Shown: in pieces, positions 39,862-48,728 of the stretch
Numbering within the stretch: position 1 is the stretch's first letter
Layout: the number at the start of each line of letters is the position of its first letter
Notes under the pieces: generated by a model
The model's database searches: none
What the model saw: the letters and a program-made list of their open reading frames with translations, nothing else
What the model was told of the DNA's origin: nothing
Made by a program: the position numbers and the translations under genes
Source: Sphingobacterium zeae
GTDB lineage: Bacteria > Bacteroidota > Bacteroidia > Sphingobacteriales > Sphingobacteriaceae
DNA length: 64,000 bases
Assembly: GCF_030818895.1 (NCBI RefSeq)
Contig: NZ_JAUTBA010000001.1
Span: 1,240,001 to 1,304,000, forward strand
Direction: 5' to 3'

Positions 39862-40854
39862 CTATTTGTTTAACGATAGTAAGAATCCAATGGTAAAGTT
39901 GGCATCCCAATCAAAAACAAAGGTATCGCAGTTGGTCGCATCTTTAATTGCTTTATAAATGTTAACACCGCTTTTTGTTTTTATTTTATCTGTGTTGTAG
40001 GAAGCTGGGTCATTCAAAACGGTAAAACGTTCTTCTCCTTGGCGCGTTTGCGAAGCAAGTTCAAAAGGAACGCCACCGATGATAAAACAAACTTCTCTTT
40101 TATTTGCGGGAATCTTTTCGCCTAATTTTTTTACTTCTGCATAGACAGCATCATCTTTGAGATCTTTCTCATAGTACTTCGCACCGGGTGCTTCGACAGA
40201 TTTTGTATCGCCATCGATCCATGAAATTTTTGTATTACCAGACCCAATGTCAACAACAAATGCATTGTCTTCATATGCTTTTGGAAGGACCGATTTTAAT
40301 GCAAGCTTTCCTTCTTGCTCTGCTGTAACCAAGTTGACCACAAAGCCCATTTTTCTAAGTTCGCTGCTAATGATAGTTGTTTTGGGTTCCTTTTGCGCTC
40401 CAGAGCTAATGACAAAATGTATATTTTTCGATTTAACACCTTTATCCAGCATCATGCCGATATAGTCTTTTAATCCTTTGCGAATATCTTCGGTATTTGC
40501 CAATCCTTCATAAGCAAAAGATTTTCCAAAATCTTTGGAAACGATTTCCCAACGATTCTCTTTATCCATATTGACGACGAAGGAATTGAAACCAGAGGCG
40601 CCCACTTCAACCACTCCTTTGTATTCACCGTCAACAGGCTTTTCAGGTTGATAGTTGAATGAACGTGTATCTTTCGAGCCAGATGAGTGATTTGAATCCG
40701 CATTTTTGTGACTGGTTGAGTCTGTTTGTACAGTAGGGTTAGCATCAAATTTGCCCGATTGCATTGCCCAGTAACCGATTGCGAGGATAGGTAAGGCAAT
40801 AATAATTGCTTTAATAGGCCATCTTAATCTTGCCCATGTTGATTTTTCTTCCAT
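39862..40854 (-). CDS. Membrane-anchored ASKHA/Ppx-GppA-like protein
   Basis: A 330-residue protein. One hydrophobic helix at residues 14-30 anchors the N-terminus, followed by a Ser/Thr/His-rich linker to about residue 70. The rest reads as an actin-like ATPase fold: phosphate-1 loop EVGASGFNSF (83-92), VISSGAQ, an EQEGKLAL helix as in Ppx/GppA, and phosphate-2 loop VDIGSGNTKIS (201-211). An exopolyphosphatase-like or nucleotide-binding role is suggested, but the substrate is unknown. It is the third gene of a minus-strand unit with two coiled-coil proteins upstream. Confidence 0.65.
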   Translation of the reverse strand: MEEKSTWARLRWPIKAIIIALPILAIGYWAMQSGKFDANPTVQTDSTSHKNADSNHSSGSKDTRSFNYQPEKPVDGEYKGVVEVGASGFNSFVVNMDKENRWEIVSKDFGKSFAYEGLANTEDIRKGLKDYIGMMLDKGVKSKNIHFVISSGAQKEPKTTIISSELRKMGFVVNLVTAEQEGKLALKSVLPKAYEDNAFVVDIGSGNTKISWIDGDTKSVEAPGAKYYEKDLKDDAVYAEVKKLGEKIPANKREVCFIIGGVPFELASQTRQGEERFTVLNDPASYNTDKIKTKSGVNIYKAIKDATNCDTFVFDWDANFTIGFLLSLNK

Positions 40855-40880
40855 AATGTTGAAGTAATATAATTTTATAA

Positions 40881-41990
40881 TTAATCAAGTAGTGTAAATC
40901 CTTTATCCACTTTCTCTTCGGGCTTAAGCTCATAGCTAGCGTCTGTCATCTGTGTTACATTCAAAACCTTCAGATTACGCTCGTCTACTTTGCGGATGAA
41001 TTCCTCTAGTTCACCCTGGGTTGGCGCTCCACCGACAGTGATGTTGTTGTTTTGATCCAAAAAATCCAAATTGGACCGGATAGAGGCTATATTTTGGCTA
41101 ATGGCACCTGTTGCGGCGTTCATGGCTTCCTGGAAGGCCCAGCCATCTTTGATATTGAACACATCAGCAAGACCGTCGGTGGCATTCTTCATTTTTTGGG
41201 TTGCTTCTAGCTTCTTTGAAATGATGGAAATGCTGCTATCTAAGGTGCTAACATAAATTCGGGCGGCGCTTTCATTGTCTTTGAGTACTTCCAATACTTT
41301 AGCAAACTGATTGGCATACTGAACATAGCTACGCGCATTTTGCTCTTCTGATTCTCCTTCTTTTCCCAATAGAAAGGCTTTAGTACGCGTTTCTTTAGCA
41401 TCTCTTGCATAAGCATTTGCTTTTTCTGCGTTATTTTTATTGGCTTCTTCTTTTGATTTTTCATCGAGATTAGCTGCTTCCGCTGTAAAACGTTTGGCAT
41501 ACGTATATTTTTCTTCCGCAGTCTTTTGTGCTGTTTCACCGCTTTGAATCATATCAATGCGGACTCCATCGACATTGCTAATTTTTTCCTTTACTCGTTT
41601 CAGCGTGTCTTTTGCATCTCTTGACAGCAATTGTAAGGTTTCTATTGGGTTATTTCTAATGATCGATTTTTCTCCTTTAAAGAGTAAAACGGTGCCAAGT
41701 CGATGCAATAGTGCGATAATCTTGGGGGCTAACAGTAATAAGGTAATCAGGATAATACTAAATATGACAAAAAGTATGCTTTTTCCAGCATATTCCAACA
41801 TAATCGGTAAATATTTGAAAAATGCAAAGGCGCCACCGAGTAAAATTGCCCAAAAGAAAACCTTTGATGCAGTCTTTTTTGCTTCTGTAGATTGTAGCTG
41901 TGCAGGCAGATGATCGCCCAATACCTGAAATATCGGAAGTTGCGTCTTTATCTCAGCGGGAATGTTAACATACTGATCTTTTCTTTCCAT
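40881..41990 (-). CDS. Two-TM coiled-coil protein of unknown function
   Basis: A 369-residue protein. Hydrophobic helices lie at about residues 43-63 and 72-93. A long Lys/Glu/Ala-rich coiled coil spans about 115-270 and includes many A-x-x-x-A-type patches. The tail is hydrophilic. No named domain is recognised. The layout (membrane-near coiled coil beside SPFH and zinc-ribbon genes) recalls PspA-type membrane-stress proteins, but PspA itself has no transmembrane helices and I see no clear homology. The start overlaps the end of the upstream gene by 43 bases. Confidence 0.55.
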   Translation of the reverse strand: MERKDQYVNIPAEIKTQLPIFQVLGDHLPAQLQSTEAKKTASKVFFWAILLGGAFAFFKYLPIMLEYAGKSILFVIFSIILITLLLLAPKIIALLHRLGTVLLFKGEKSIIRNNPIETLQLLSRDAKDTLKRVKEKISNVDGVRIDMIQSGETAQKTAEEKYTYAKRFTAEAANLDEKSKEEANKNNAEKANAYARDAKETRTKAFLLGKEGESEEQNARSYVQYANQFAKVLEVLKDNESAARIYVSTLDSSISIISKKLEATQKMKNATDGLADVFNIKDGWAFQEAMNAATGAISQNIASIRSNLDFLDQNNNITVGGAPTQGELEEFIRKVDERNLKVLNVTQMTDASYELKPEEKVDKGFTLLD

Positions 41991-42742
41991 TGATTTATTT
42001 TTATGTTATCGATTGAATTAATCATACGTAGTGCAGTATTGATTTCGGTAACAACCTCATCAACGGCTGCATTGCCGATGTTTATTTTTTGTTCAATATC
42101 TTTAATTCTGGGTTCGTACTTTTCATTAATCTGTCCCAAAGCGAGCTGTTTTTTCTGTAAATCATCTTGCAATTTTGCAATATTTTCCGTTATTGTTTTG
42201 ATTTCAGCAGTCAGATTTGCAATCTCCATGGTTCGGTCCTGTTCAGTTTTTCTCTTTTCAGCCTGTTTCTGTTCCGATTCTTTGACAATGGTTTCTTTGA
42301 GTTTATTAGCATAATTTGTGCCAGTTGCGATCAATTTTTCTTTAGACAATGAACTGTCTACAAATTTAAGTGAGGTATAAGCTGCTTTGAGTGTGTTTTC
42401 CTCCACTTTTCCCATTGCTGCTGCAGCATTCCATACCTCAAAAAAGTCTACCCCTTGTTCATTTAGTTTTTCTAGAATAGCATAGACCTTTAATTTCATT
42501 TCTTTAAGGTCGGTAGTTCCATCGTTGGCCGTTATCGGGATTGGAGGAGGTGTTTTTCCAGTTGTTGGCGGAGCTGGAGAATAGGATGGTTCCTTAAAAG
42601 GGGTGTTTGGAATAGCATTTGGTGCAGGCGCCGATGGCGTTTGTGGGCGCTGGCTTTGCTGGGGTTGATCATCTTCAAAAATTAATTTTTTCAGACTGTT
42701 TAATATACCAGATCCTCTTTTAGTGTCGTCGTTGCTCATCAT
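41948..42742 (-). CDS. Soluble coiled-coil protein with Pro-rich linker
   Basis: A 264-residue protein. Residues 30-75 are Pro/Gln/Ser/Thr-rich and likely disordered. A helical domain (about 80-150) and a coiled coil (about 160-240, with heptad-like NLTAEIKTITENIAKLQDD) follow. It has no signal peptide. Two adjacent ATGs are possible (42742 or 42739). It is the first gene of the three-gene minus-strand unit, and its end overlaps the next gene by 43 bases. No function is assigned. Confidence 0.55.
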   Translation of the reverse strand: MMSNDDTKRGSGILNSLKKLIFEDDQPQQSQRPQTPSAPAPNAIPNTPFKEPSYSPAPPTTGKTPPPIPITANDGTTDLKEMKLKVYAILEKLNEQGVDFFEVWNAAAAMGKVEENTLKAAYTSLKFVDSSLSKEKLIATGTNYANKLKETIVKESEQKQAEKRKTEQDRTMEIANLTAEIKTITENIAKLQDDLQKKQLALGQINEKYEPRIKDIEQKINIGNAAVDEVVTEINTALRMINSIDNIKINQWKEKISMLTFPLR

Positions 42743-42913
42743 GTCATAGTTGCTTATATCTTTACTAAAATAATAAAAAATACTATTCTCTTCTAATGAA
42801 TTGCGCTATGGAATAGCTGAAATGGACACGGGGGTATGCGAGCTTGGATAAAAGCGATGAAATGCAACGTGGGGAGAGTGAATCAGCTGCTATGGCACTT
42901 TATGTTTGGGGTA

Positions 42914-42954
42914 AAAACAAAGATTCCCAATCAACAATTGGGAATCTTTGTTTT
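42914..42954 (-). terminator. Terminator after the cupin gene
   Basis: 18-bp stem 42914-42931 / 42937-42954 with a CAACA loop. The stem has an AGATTCCCAAT core and A/T-run flanks. It lies 25 bases after the cupin stop on the minus strand. Confidence 0.85.
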
Positions 42955-42978
42955 GGCGGTAACGGTCCTGTGGGACTA

Positions 42979-43476
42979 TTATCTGCCAAAATCGTCCTGT
43001 ACGCGAACGATATCGTCTTCATCAGAAGGGTTGTTGGCATCTGTATGTTGCCAAATTTCTGCTAAAATACCGAAGCCGTCCAATCCAATTAAACGGTGGC
43101 GTTGTCCTTGGCGCAACCGGATTGTTTCCCCTTCTTTCAATGTAGACACAACAGATTCTTCATCTGTGTCAGAAACCATAACCCCTACGTTACCTTGAAT
43201 AACACGCCAGATTTCAGCCCGGCGGTGGTGGTATTGCCAAGATAGTCTTTTATCCGGTGCAACAATTAGAATTTTAGGACTTAATTTTCCGGATATTCTT
43301 AATTCTTGCACATCCATTCCGCCGAAATATTCATCTGCAAATTCCTGTGCCTGCGATTCGTCAATGACGAAAAATCCGCCCCAAGGACGTGCTGCATCTG
43401 ATTTATCGATACGAAAACCTTTGGAAGTGAGCATTTCCTGTACATTTTCAAACAATGCAATTTTATCTATAGCCAT
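42979..43476 (-). CDS. Cupin-domain protein, mannose-6-phosphate isomerase type II-like
   Basis: A 165-residue protein. The cupin metal site is in YHHRRAEIW (His-x-His and Glu) with a second histidine in QRHRLIG. The C-terminal DEDDIVRVQDDFGR matches the tail of ManC-type phosphomannose isomerases. The nucleotidyltransferase part of ManC is absent, so it is a stand-alone isomerase-like cupin. Substrate is not determined; it is often annotated as phosphoheptose or mannose-6-phosphate isomerase. It stands alone between the coiled-coil genes and a divergent helicase. Confidence 0.75.
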   Translation of the reverse strand: MAIDKIALFENVQEMLTSKGFRIDKSDAARPWGGFFVIDESQAQEFADEYFGGMDVQELRISGKLSPKILIVAPDKRLSWQYHHRRAEIWRVIQGNVGVMVSDTDEESVVSTLKEGETIRLRQGQRHRLIGLDGFGILAEIWQHTDANNPSDEDDIVRVQDDFGR

Positions 43477-43670
43477 ATTACAATTCTAAAAATTTGTTAT
43501 TTGTTAATTTAGCAGCTAAATATAGAAAAAATCTATTAATAATTTAAGTTAACCGTTTTAGCAATATTTATGTACTGACTATAGTCGTTTCTTTAGTTGT
43601 GCTCAATGCTATGTGCGAGGTAAAGTTAAAAATGAAATTGCTAATTTTGTGATCAATCTAATTTCAGGAT

Positions 43671-45896
43671 ATGTCAAACTTTCAAGTCGATCGGGAAAAT
43701 ACTGCATTTATGCAAGCTGTTGCTTTCGTTAACCAAACGAATCAAAACGTATTTATTACAGGGAAGGCAGGTACTGGAAAAACGACGTTCTTGAAGTATA
43801 TAAAGGAGCATAGTTACAAGAAGATGGCGATTACCGCACCTACTGGGGTTGCGGCGATGAACGCCGGCGGAACGACTTTGCACTCTTTGTTTTGGCTTCC
43901 TTTTGGAACTTTTATAGAAGATTATGAGTTGCGGTGGGACGAGCAGGATAGTCATATTTACAATAAATCCCGTCTCTTTAGCACGATTAAACTGACGAAG
44001 CAACGCCGGGCGATTTTGCAGGAACTTGAACTGTTGGTGATTGACGAGGTGTCGATGGTTCGCGCAGATACATTGGATGCGATTAATGTGATCTTGCAAT
44101 CTGTTCGTCGCGATATGCGGCCTTTTGGGGGATTGCAGGTTTTGTTTATCGGAGACTTGTACCAGCTGCCGCCTGTCGTGAAAGATGCGGAGTGGAATGT
44201 ATTAAAAGATCATTACTCTTCTGTTTTCTTCTTCAATGCCAAGATATTGAGAGATAATCCTTTGGTGATGTTAGAGCTTAATAAGATCTATCGTCAGCAA
44301 GATGAGGGCTTCATTTCCATTTTGAATGCGATACGAAACAATCAATGTACAAGTGATATGCTCAAGACCCTAAATGGTTACTATCAGCAGGACTTTGTTC
44401 CGAATGAAGAGGAGCAGTATATTACATTGACCTCCCATAATCGAAATGCAGATGAAATAAACGGTGCTAAATTGGCCTCATTATCGGGTAAAATGTTAAA
44501 TCTTAAAGCGGTAGTAAAGGACGATTTTGCACAGGGCTCCTATCCTGCAGAGGAAACATTGTCATTGAAAATAGGGGCACAAGTCATGTTTATTCGCAAC
44601 GATTCCGGTGATGAACGTAAATATTACAATGGAAAGATCGGTACGGTAAAGGACATCGATACGGTGCAGGGCACGGTAACGGTTACATTTCCTGATGGGT
44701 CGGAATCTGTAACGGTAAAAAGGGAGACCTGGGAGAATATCCGGTATAATTACGATAAGGGGCAAGATCAGATTAAAGAGGAGATATTGGGTACATTTTC
44801 GCAATTTCCACTTCGATTGGCTTGGGCTATCACTATTCATAAAAGTCAGGGTTTAACTTTTCAAAAAGCGATCATTGACGCAGGGACCTCGTTTGCCGCT
44901 GGACAGGTGTACGTTGCATTGAGCCGTTTAACGAGTTTAGATGGACTTGTATTAAAATCCATTATCCCTTCTTATGCCATCCGTACCGATTACCAAGTGG
45001 TCGAATTTGCGCAGCGTGCTCAGGGTCAGGCTGATGTCAATGAGATTTTGGAGCAATGCCAACGGAATTATCTTGGCCAGATTTTAATGCACGGTTTCCG
45101 TTGGGACGGGCTATTGGCCGAGACTTCGGAGTTGCTAAAATCACTTGAAGAGCGTAATATTGATGGAAAGGAACAAGCCGTATTATTTTTCCAACAATTG
45201 GTCAAGCACCTTCAGACCCAAGAGAAGGTTGCACATAAATTTATTGTTGTACTGTATGATTTGTTGCGGGATAAAAACGCAATCGATTATGACGTCATCT
45301 GTGAACGTTCTACTGCTGCGGTCAATTGGTTTTTACCGAAAATGGATGTAGATCTGATTGAGGCTTTAACCAAACATATTGAGGAGTACCAGATACGAAA
45401 ACGTACGAAGAAATATATTGATGAGTTAAAAGCATTATTGCTTGATTACAAGCGAAAACGCGAGCAGTTGCAACATTGTCTACTTATTGCTGATACGCTT
45501 TCAAAACGGGAAGATTTTCAAACAGCGATGCTCGATGTTGCCGCTAGTGTGAAGACCAAAGAAAAAGATGAATTGGCTGCGCAACGTGCAGATGAAGAAG
45601 GGCCGAAGAAGTTGGATACAAAGGAGATTTCCTTAGAAATGTTTAAGGATGGAATGAGCATCGCTGATATAGCAGGTAAGCGCGGGATGGTTGCAGGCAC
45701 GATTTACGGACATTTGATTACCTTTGTAGGTACCGAAGTGGAGGCTACAGAATTGATCGAGCAGGAGAAGTTGGATCGTATACTTGATGTGATTCGGACA
45801 AACCCGGATAAATCGTCTTCTGAACTTAAAATGCTTTTAGGTACAGATATAGACTACCCAGATATTAAAATTGGACAAAAAGTTTTGGGATTGTAG
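43671..45896 (+). CDS. PIF1/RecD-like helicase with C-terminal HTH_40-type domain
   Basis: A 741-residue SF1 helicase. Walker A GKAGTGKTTFL is at about residues 31-41. DEVSM is motif II, and the PIF1-type GDLYQLPP and the SH3-like KIGTVKDID region are present. The C-terminal ITIHKSQGLTFQKAIID is motif V-VI of PIF1/RecD proteins. A long helical linker leads to a C-terminal domain with SLEMFKDGMSIADIAGKRGM, a helix-turn-helix of the HTH_40 kind. It probably unwinds DNA in genome maintenance. A TAATTTTG box (43642-43649) precedes the ATG by 21 bases. The atp operon starts 83 bases downstream. Confidence 0.88.
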   Translation: MSNFQVDRENTAFMQAVAFVNQTNQNVFITGKAGTGKTTFLKYIKEHSYKKMAITAPTGVAAMNAGGTTLHSLFWLPFGTFIEDYELRWDEQDSHIYNKSRLFSTIKLTKQRRAILQELELLVIDEVSMVRADTLDAINVILQSVRRDMRPFGGLQVLFIGDLYQLPPVVKDAEWNVLKDHYSSVFFFNAKILRDNPLVMLELNKIYRQQDEGFISILNAIRNNQCTSDMLKTLNGYYQQDFVPNEEEQYITLTSHNRNADEINGAKLASLSGKMLNLKAVVKDDFAQGSYPAEETLSLKIGAQVMFIRNDSGDERKYYNGKIGTVKDIDTVQGTVTVTFPDGSESVTVKRETWENIRYNYDKGQDQIKEEILGTFSQFPLRLAWAITIHKSQGLTFQKAIIDAGTSFAAGQVYVALSRLTSLDGLVLKSIIPSYAIRTDYQVVEFAQRAQGQADVNEILEQCQRNYLGQILMHGFRWDGLLAETSELLKSLEERNIDGKEQAVLFFQQLVKHLQTQEKVAHKFIVVLYDLLRDKNAIDYDVICERSTAAVNWFLPKMDVDLIEALTKHIEEYQIRKRTKKYIDELKALLLDYKRKREQLQHCLLIADTLSKREDFQTAMLDVAASVKTKEKDELAAQRADEEGPKKLDTKEISLEMFKDGMSIADIAGKRGMVAGTIYGHLITFVGTEVEATELIEQEKLDRILDVIRTNPDKSSSELKMLLGTDIDYPDIKIGQKVLGL

Positions 45897-45923
45897 GCAA
45901 TAAGGATTTATGATGTATATTTG
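45891..45923 (+). promoter_or_regulatory. Promoter of the atp operon
   Basis: TATATTTG at 45916-45923 with TTG at 45891-45893, spacing 22 bases. The first gene starts at 45980, so the leader is about 50 bases. The TTG lies inside the last codons of the helicase gene. Confidence 0.6.
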
Positions 45924-45979
45924 TAACAAATATTGTGATGTAGTTTGTTGAGAGCCCATTGATAACCTTAAGATTGCTT

Positions 45980-46195
45980 ATGGAAGACAAGAAAGACCCT
46001 AACAAGTGGCTTGTGTTGACAACTATTTCTACTCAGATGGTTTTTACCATTTACGTATTTTATTTATTAGGAGATTGGTTGGACGGCAAGTTTGATAGTG
46101 ATAACCAGTTATGGATGAAAATCCTTACCCTTGCTGGGATTGGGATTTCTCTCTACCAAGTCATTAGACAAGTGAATCGATTAAACGATAGATGA
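45980..46195 (+). CDS. atpZ: AtpZ/AtpI-family F1Fo-ATPase-associated small membrane protein
   Basis: A 71-residue protein from ATG 45980 (the longer frame begins at TTG 45959 and is rejected). Two hydrophobic helices (VLTTISTQMVFTIYVFYLLG and ILTLAGIGISLYQVIRQ split over the short loop) match AtpZ/AtpI, which help insert or assemble the c-ring and possibly transport Mg2+. It is the first gene of the atp operon and overlaps the next by 4 bases (ATGA). Confidence 0.8.
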   Translation: MEDKKDPNKWLVLTTISTQMVFTIYVFYLLGDWLDGKFDSDNQLWMKILTLAGIGISLYQVIRQVNRLNDR

Positions 46196-46578
46196 TAGTA
46201 TATTTAAAGCAGGCACTTATTTTATTTTTTGTTGCGGTATTGGTATTTGCCCTTCATTTCTTTTTGTTAAAATCTTTTGATGGGATACAAAATCTAGACG
46301 ATCTACATTTTCCATTGTATGAAATATATGTTTTTCAATTGATTTTATCGATTATTATTATGGCAGGAGTGAGTTATTTTTCCACGCAATTTCCACAATA
46401 TGTCGGTTTCGTTTTTTTAGGATTATTGACGTTAAAGTTTGTCCTAAATTATGTATACATCCATAATGGGTTGGCAAAACCACAGGCTGATATTTTAAAA
46501 TATAACTATTTGATCGTTGTCGTTTTATTCCTTTTTTACGATGTAGGATTTGCTTATAAGGCTTTAAACAAATCCTAG
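46192..46578 (+). CDS. Unnamed atp-operon membrane protein (DUF6168-like)
   Basis: A 128-residue protein with four hydrophobic helices. It lies between atpZ and atpB, where other bacteria have atpI. It has no match to AtpI that I can see. The start overlaps atpZ by 4 bases, so translation is coupled. Membership in the DUF6168 family of Bacteroidota is a guess from length and position. A role in Fo assembly is inferred from the operon. Confidence 0.6.
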   Translation: MIVYLKQALILFFVAVLVFALHFFLLKSFDGIQNLDDLHFPLYEIYVFQLILSIIIMAGVSYFSTQFPQYVGFVFLGLLTLKFVLNYVYIHNGLAKPQADILKYNYLIVVVLFLFYDVGFAYKALNKS

Positions 46579-46682
46579 GGGAGGAAACGATAGTTTTTTC
46601 AAAAAAATGTAATATTAGAGTAGCTTTTGTGCTTTATATGTAGTATTTTCGCAAAAATTTTAAATAACATAATAGTAGTATC

Positions 46683-47879
46683 GTGAGTCTTAAAAGAACA
46701 CTTCAATTTTTAGCAGTTATTCTGTTTGCAGTTGCGCCATTTTTAACAAAGGCCAATGAGCATGCACACGGAGAAAAATCGCAGGCTGAGGAAATCAATA
46801 GCCATATTGAGCATCACTTACAAGATGATTATTATTTTAGCTTCTTTTCCGATGAAGAGACAGGTAAACATTTTGGCTTTTCATTGCCAGTTATTTTGAT
46901 TGACAATGGCTTGAAAGTTTTTATGGCTTCTGCATTTGATCACGGTAATAAGGTTGCTGCGGTTGATGGTCAATACTATGCATTATACCATGGGAAAATT
47001 TACAAGACCGATGCTACTGGTAATTTAGCTGGTCATGAATACCGCAAAAATGCCGATGGTAGTTATGTTATGACTGTAAACGAGAAAGGAAAGGAAGTGA
47101 AAAAGGAATTTGAAACTTCTTATGTTGTCGGTTCTCATGAAATTCATGATGCTGTCGATTTTCATCCTACTGTAGCGATGCCTTTAGATTTCTCGATCAC
47201 AAAGAGTGTTGTAGGTTTATTTTTGGCTGCATTTTTAATGTTTTGGGCATTTATAAGTTTGGCTAAAACCTATAAAAAGGGTGCTAACAACTTACCTAAA
47301 GGTGTAGGACGTGTATTAGAGCCTTTGGTTATCTATGTGCGTGATGAGATGGCAATTCCAAACATTGGTCATCGTTATAAAGAATTTATGCCCTATTTAT
47401 TGTCTGTATTTTTCTTGATCTGGATTTTGAACTTGGTTGGTTTGACACCACTAGGATTTAATGTGACCGGTAACATTACAGTAACATTATGTTTGGCTCT
47501 TTTTACTTTTTTAATTGTAAATATCAAAGCAAACGCAAACTATTGGAAACACATTTTCTGGATGCCGGGTGTTCCTGTTCCATTTAAATTCGTTTTGGCA
47601 CCAATTGAAGTGTTGGGGTTGTTCACAAAGCCATTCTCTTTGATGGTTCGTTTGTTTGCAAATATTACAGCTGGTCACACGGTAGTGATGGGATTGATTG
47701 CAATTGTTTATTTATTGCAACACCAATTGACAGTAGTGGGTAGTATAGGTGTTTCTATGTTCTTGACAATCTTCTTGATGGTTATTGAATTATTGGTTGC
47801 CTTTTTACAAGCGTTTATTTTTACGATGTTGTCATCCTTATTTATCGGTATGGCTGTGGAAGAACATCACGATCATTAA
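46683..47879 (+). CDS. atpB: F1Fo-ATP synthase subunit a
   Basis: A 398-residue subunit, longer than E. coli because of an N-terminal signal-like segment and a periplasmic domain of about 150 residues. The start is GTG (46683). The conserved Fo domain carries NLVGLTPLGFNVTGNI and the LMVRLFANITAGH helix with the essential Arg. It forms the proton half-channels next to the c-ring. No good Shine-Dalgarno precedes the start. Confidence 0.93.
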   Translation: MSLKRTLQFLAVILFAVAPFLTKANEHAHGEKSQAEEINSHIEHHLQDDYYFSFFSDEETGKHFGFSLPVILIDNGLKVFMASAFDHGNKVAAVDGQYYALYHGKIYKTDATGNLAGHEYRKNADGSYVMTVNEKGKEVKKEFETSYVVGSHEIHDAVDFHPTVAMPLDFSITKSVVGLFLAAFLMFWAFISLAKTYKKGANNLPKGVGRVLEPLVIYVRDEMAIPNIGHRYKEFMPYLLSVFFLIWILNLVGLTPLGFNVTGNITVTLCLALFTFLIVNIKANANYWKHIFWMPGVPVPFKFVLAPIEVLGLFTKPFSLMVRLFANITAGHTVVMGLIAIVYLLQHQLTVVGSIGVSMFLTIFLMVIELLVAFLQAFIFTMLSSLFIGMAVEEHHDH

Positions 47880-47895
47880 TTAGCAAATTTTTTAA

Positions 47896-48102
<207 letters not shown>

Positions 48103-48198
48103 TCACAACGGTTTTATGATATAACCTGCAACGGTTGGTTGCAGGTTATATTATTCCTGAATCTTAAAAAATAAAAATTATCATTATATAGTATAACA

Positions 48199-48699
48199 AT
48201 GGATAAATTAATACATTCGTTTTCGTACGGTTTGTTTTTTTGGATGGTCATCGTCCTTGTAGTTATTATCTTTTTATTAGGTAAATACGCTTGGAAACCA
48301 ATTGTTGATGCCCTAGACGAACGCGAAAAAGGTATTGCAAGTGCTTTGGAGGCAGCTGAAAAAGCTAAATTGGAAATGGCTCGTTTGACAAATGAAAACG
48401 AACAATTATTGAAAGAAGCACGCGCAGAACGCGACGTTATCCTTAAGGAAGCAAAAGAGCTTAAAGATAAGATCGTAGCTGAGGCAAAAACTCAGGCGCA
48501 GGCTGAAGGTGCAAAAATGATTGCTCAAGCGAAAGAAGAGATTAATGAACAAAAGAACAAAGCTTTGGCTGAGGTTAAGTCTCAGGTTTCTTCTTTGTCT
48601 TTGGATATTGCTCGTAAGGTGTTAAACAAAGAATTTGAGGACCAAGGAAAGCAAGAAGCTTTAGTAGCAGATTTGCTTAATGACGTTAAATTGAACTAA
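48199..48699 (+). CDS. atpF: F1Fo-ATP synthase subunit b
   Basis: A 166-residue protein: one N-terminal membrane helix (FFWMVIVLVVIIFLLGKYAW) and a long charged coiled coil. The conserved KPIVDALDERE follows the helix. It is the peripheral stalk that links Fo to F1. Confidence 0.95.
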   Translation: MDKLIHSFSYGLFFWMVIVLVVIIFLLGKYAWKPIVDALDEREKGIASALEAAEKAKLEMARLTNENEQLLKEARAERDVILKEAKELKDKIVAEAKTQAQAEGAKMIAQAKEEINEQKNKALAEVKSQVSSLSLDIARKVLNKEFEDQGKQEALVADLLNDVKLN

Positions 48700-48728
48700 T
48701 CCGGTCACTCAAATTACGAAATAGAATT

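Noticed and set aside
40881..41990. PspA homologue
   Set aside because: It has two transmembrane helices and no recognisable PspA N-terminal amphipathic helix; the likeness is only in coiled-coil composition and neighbourhood.
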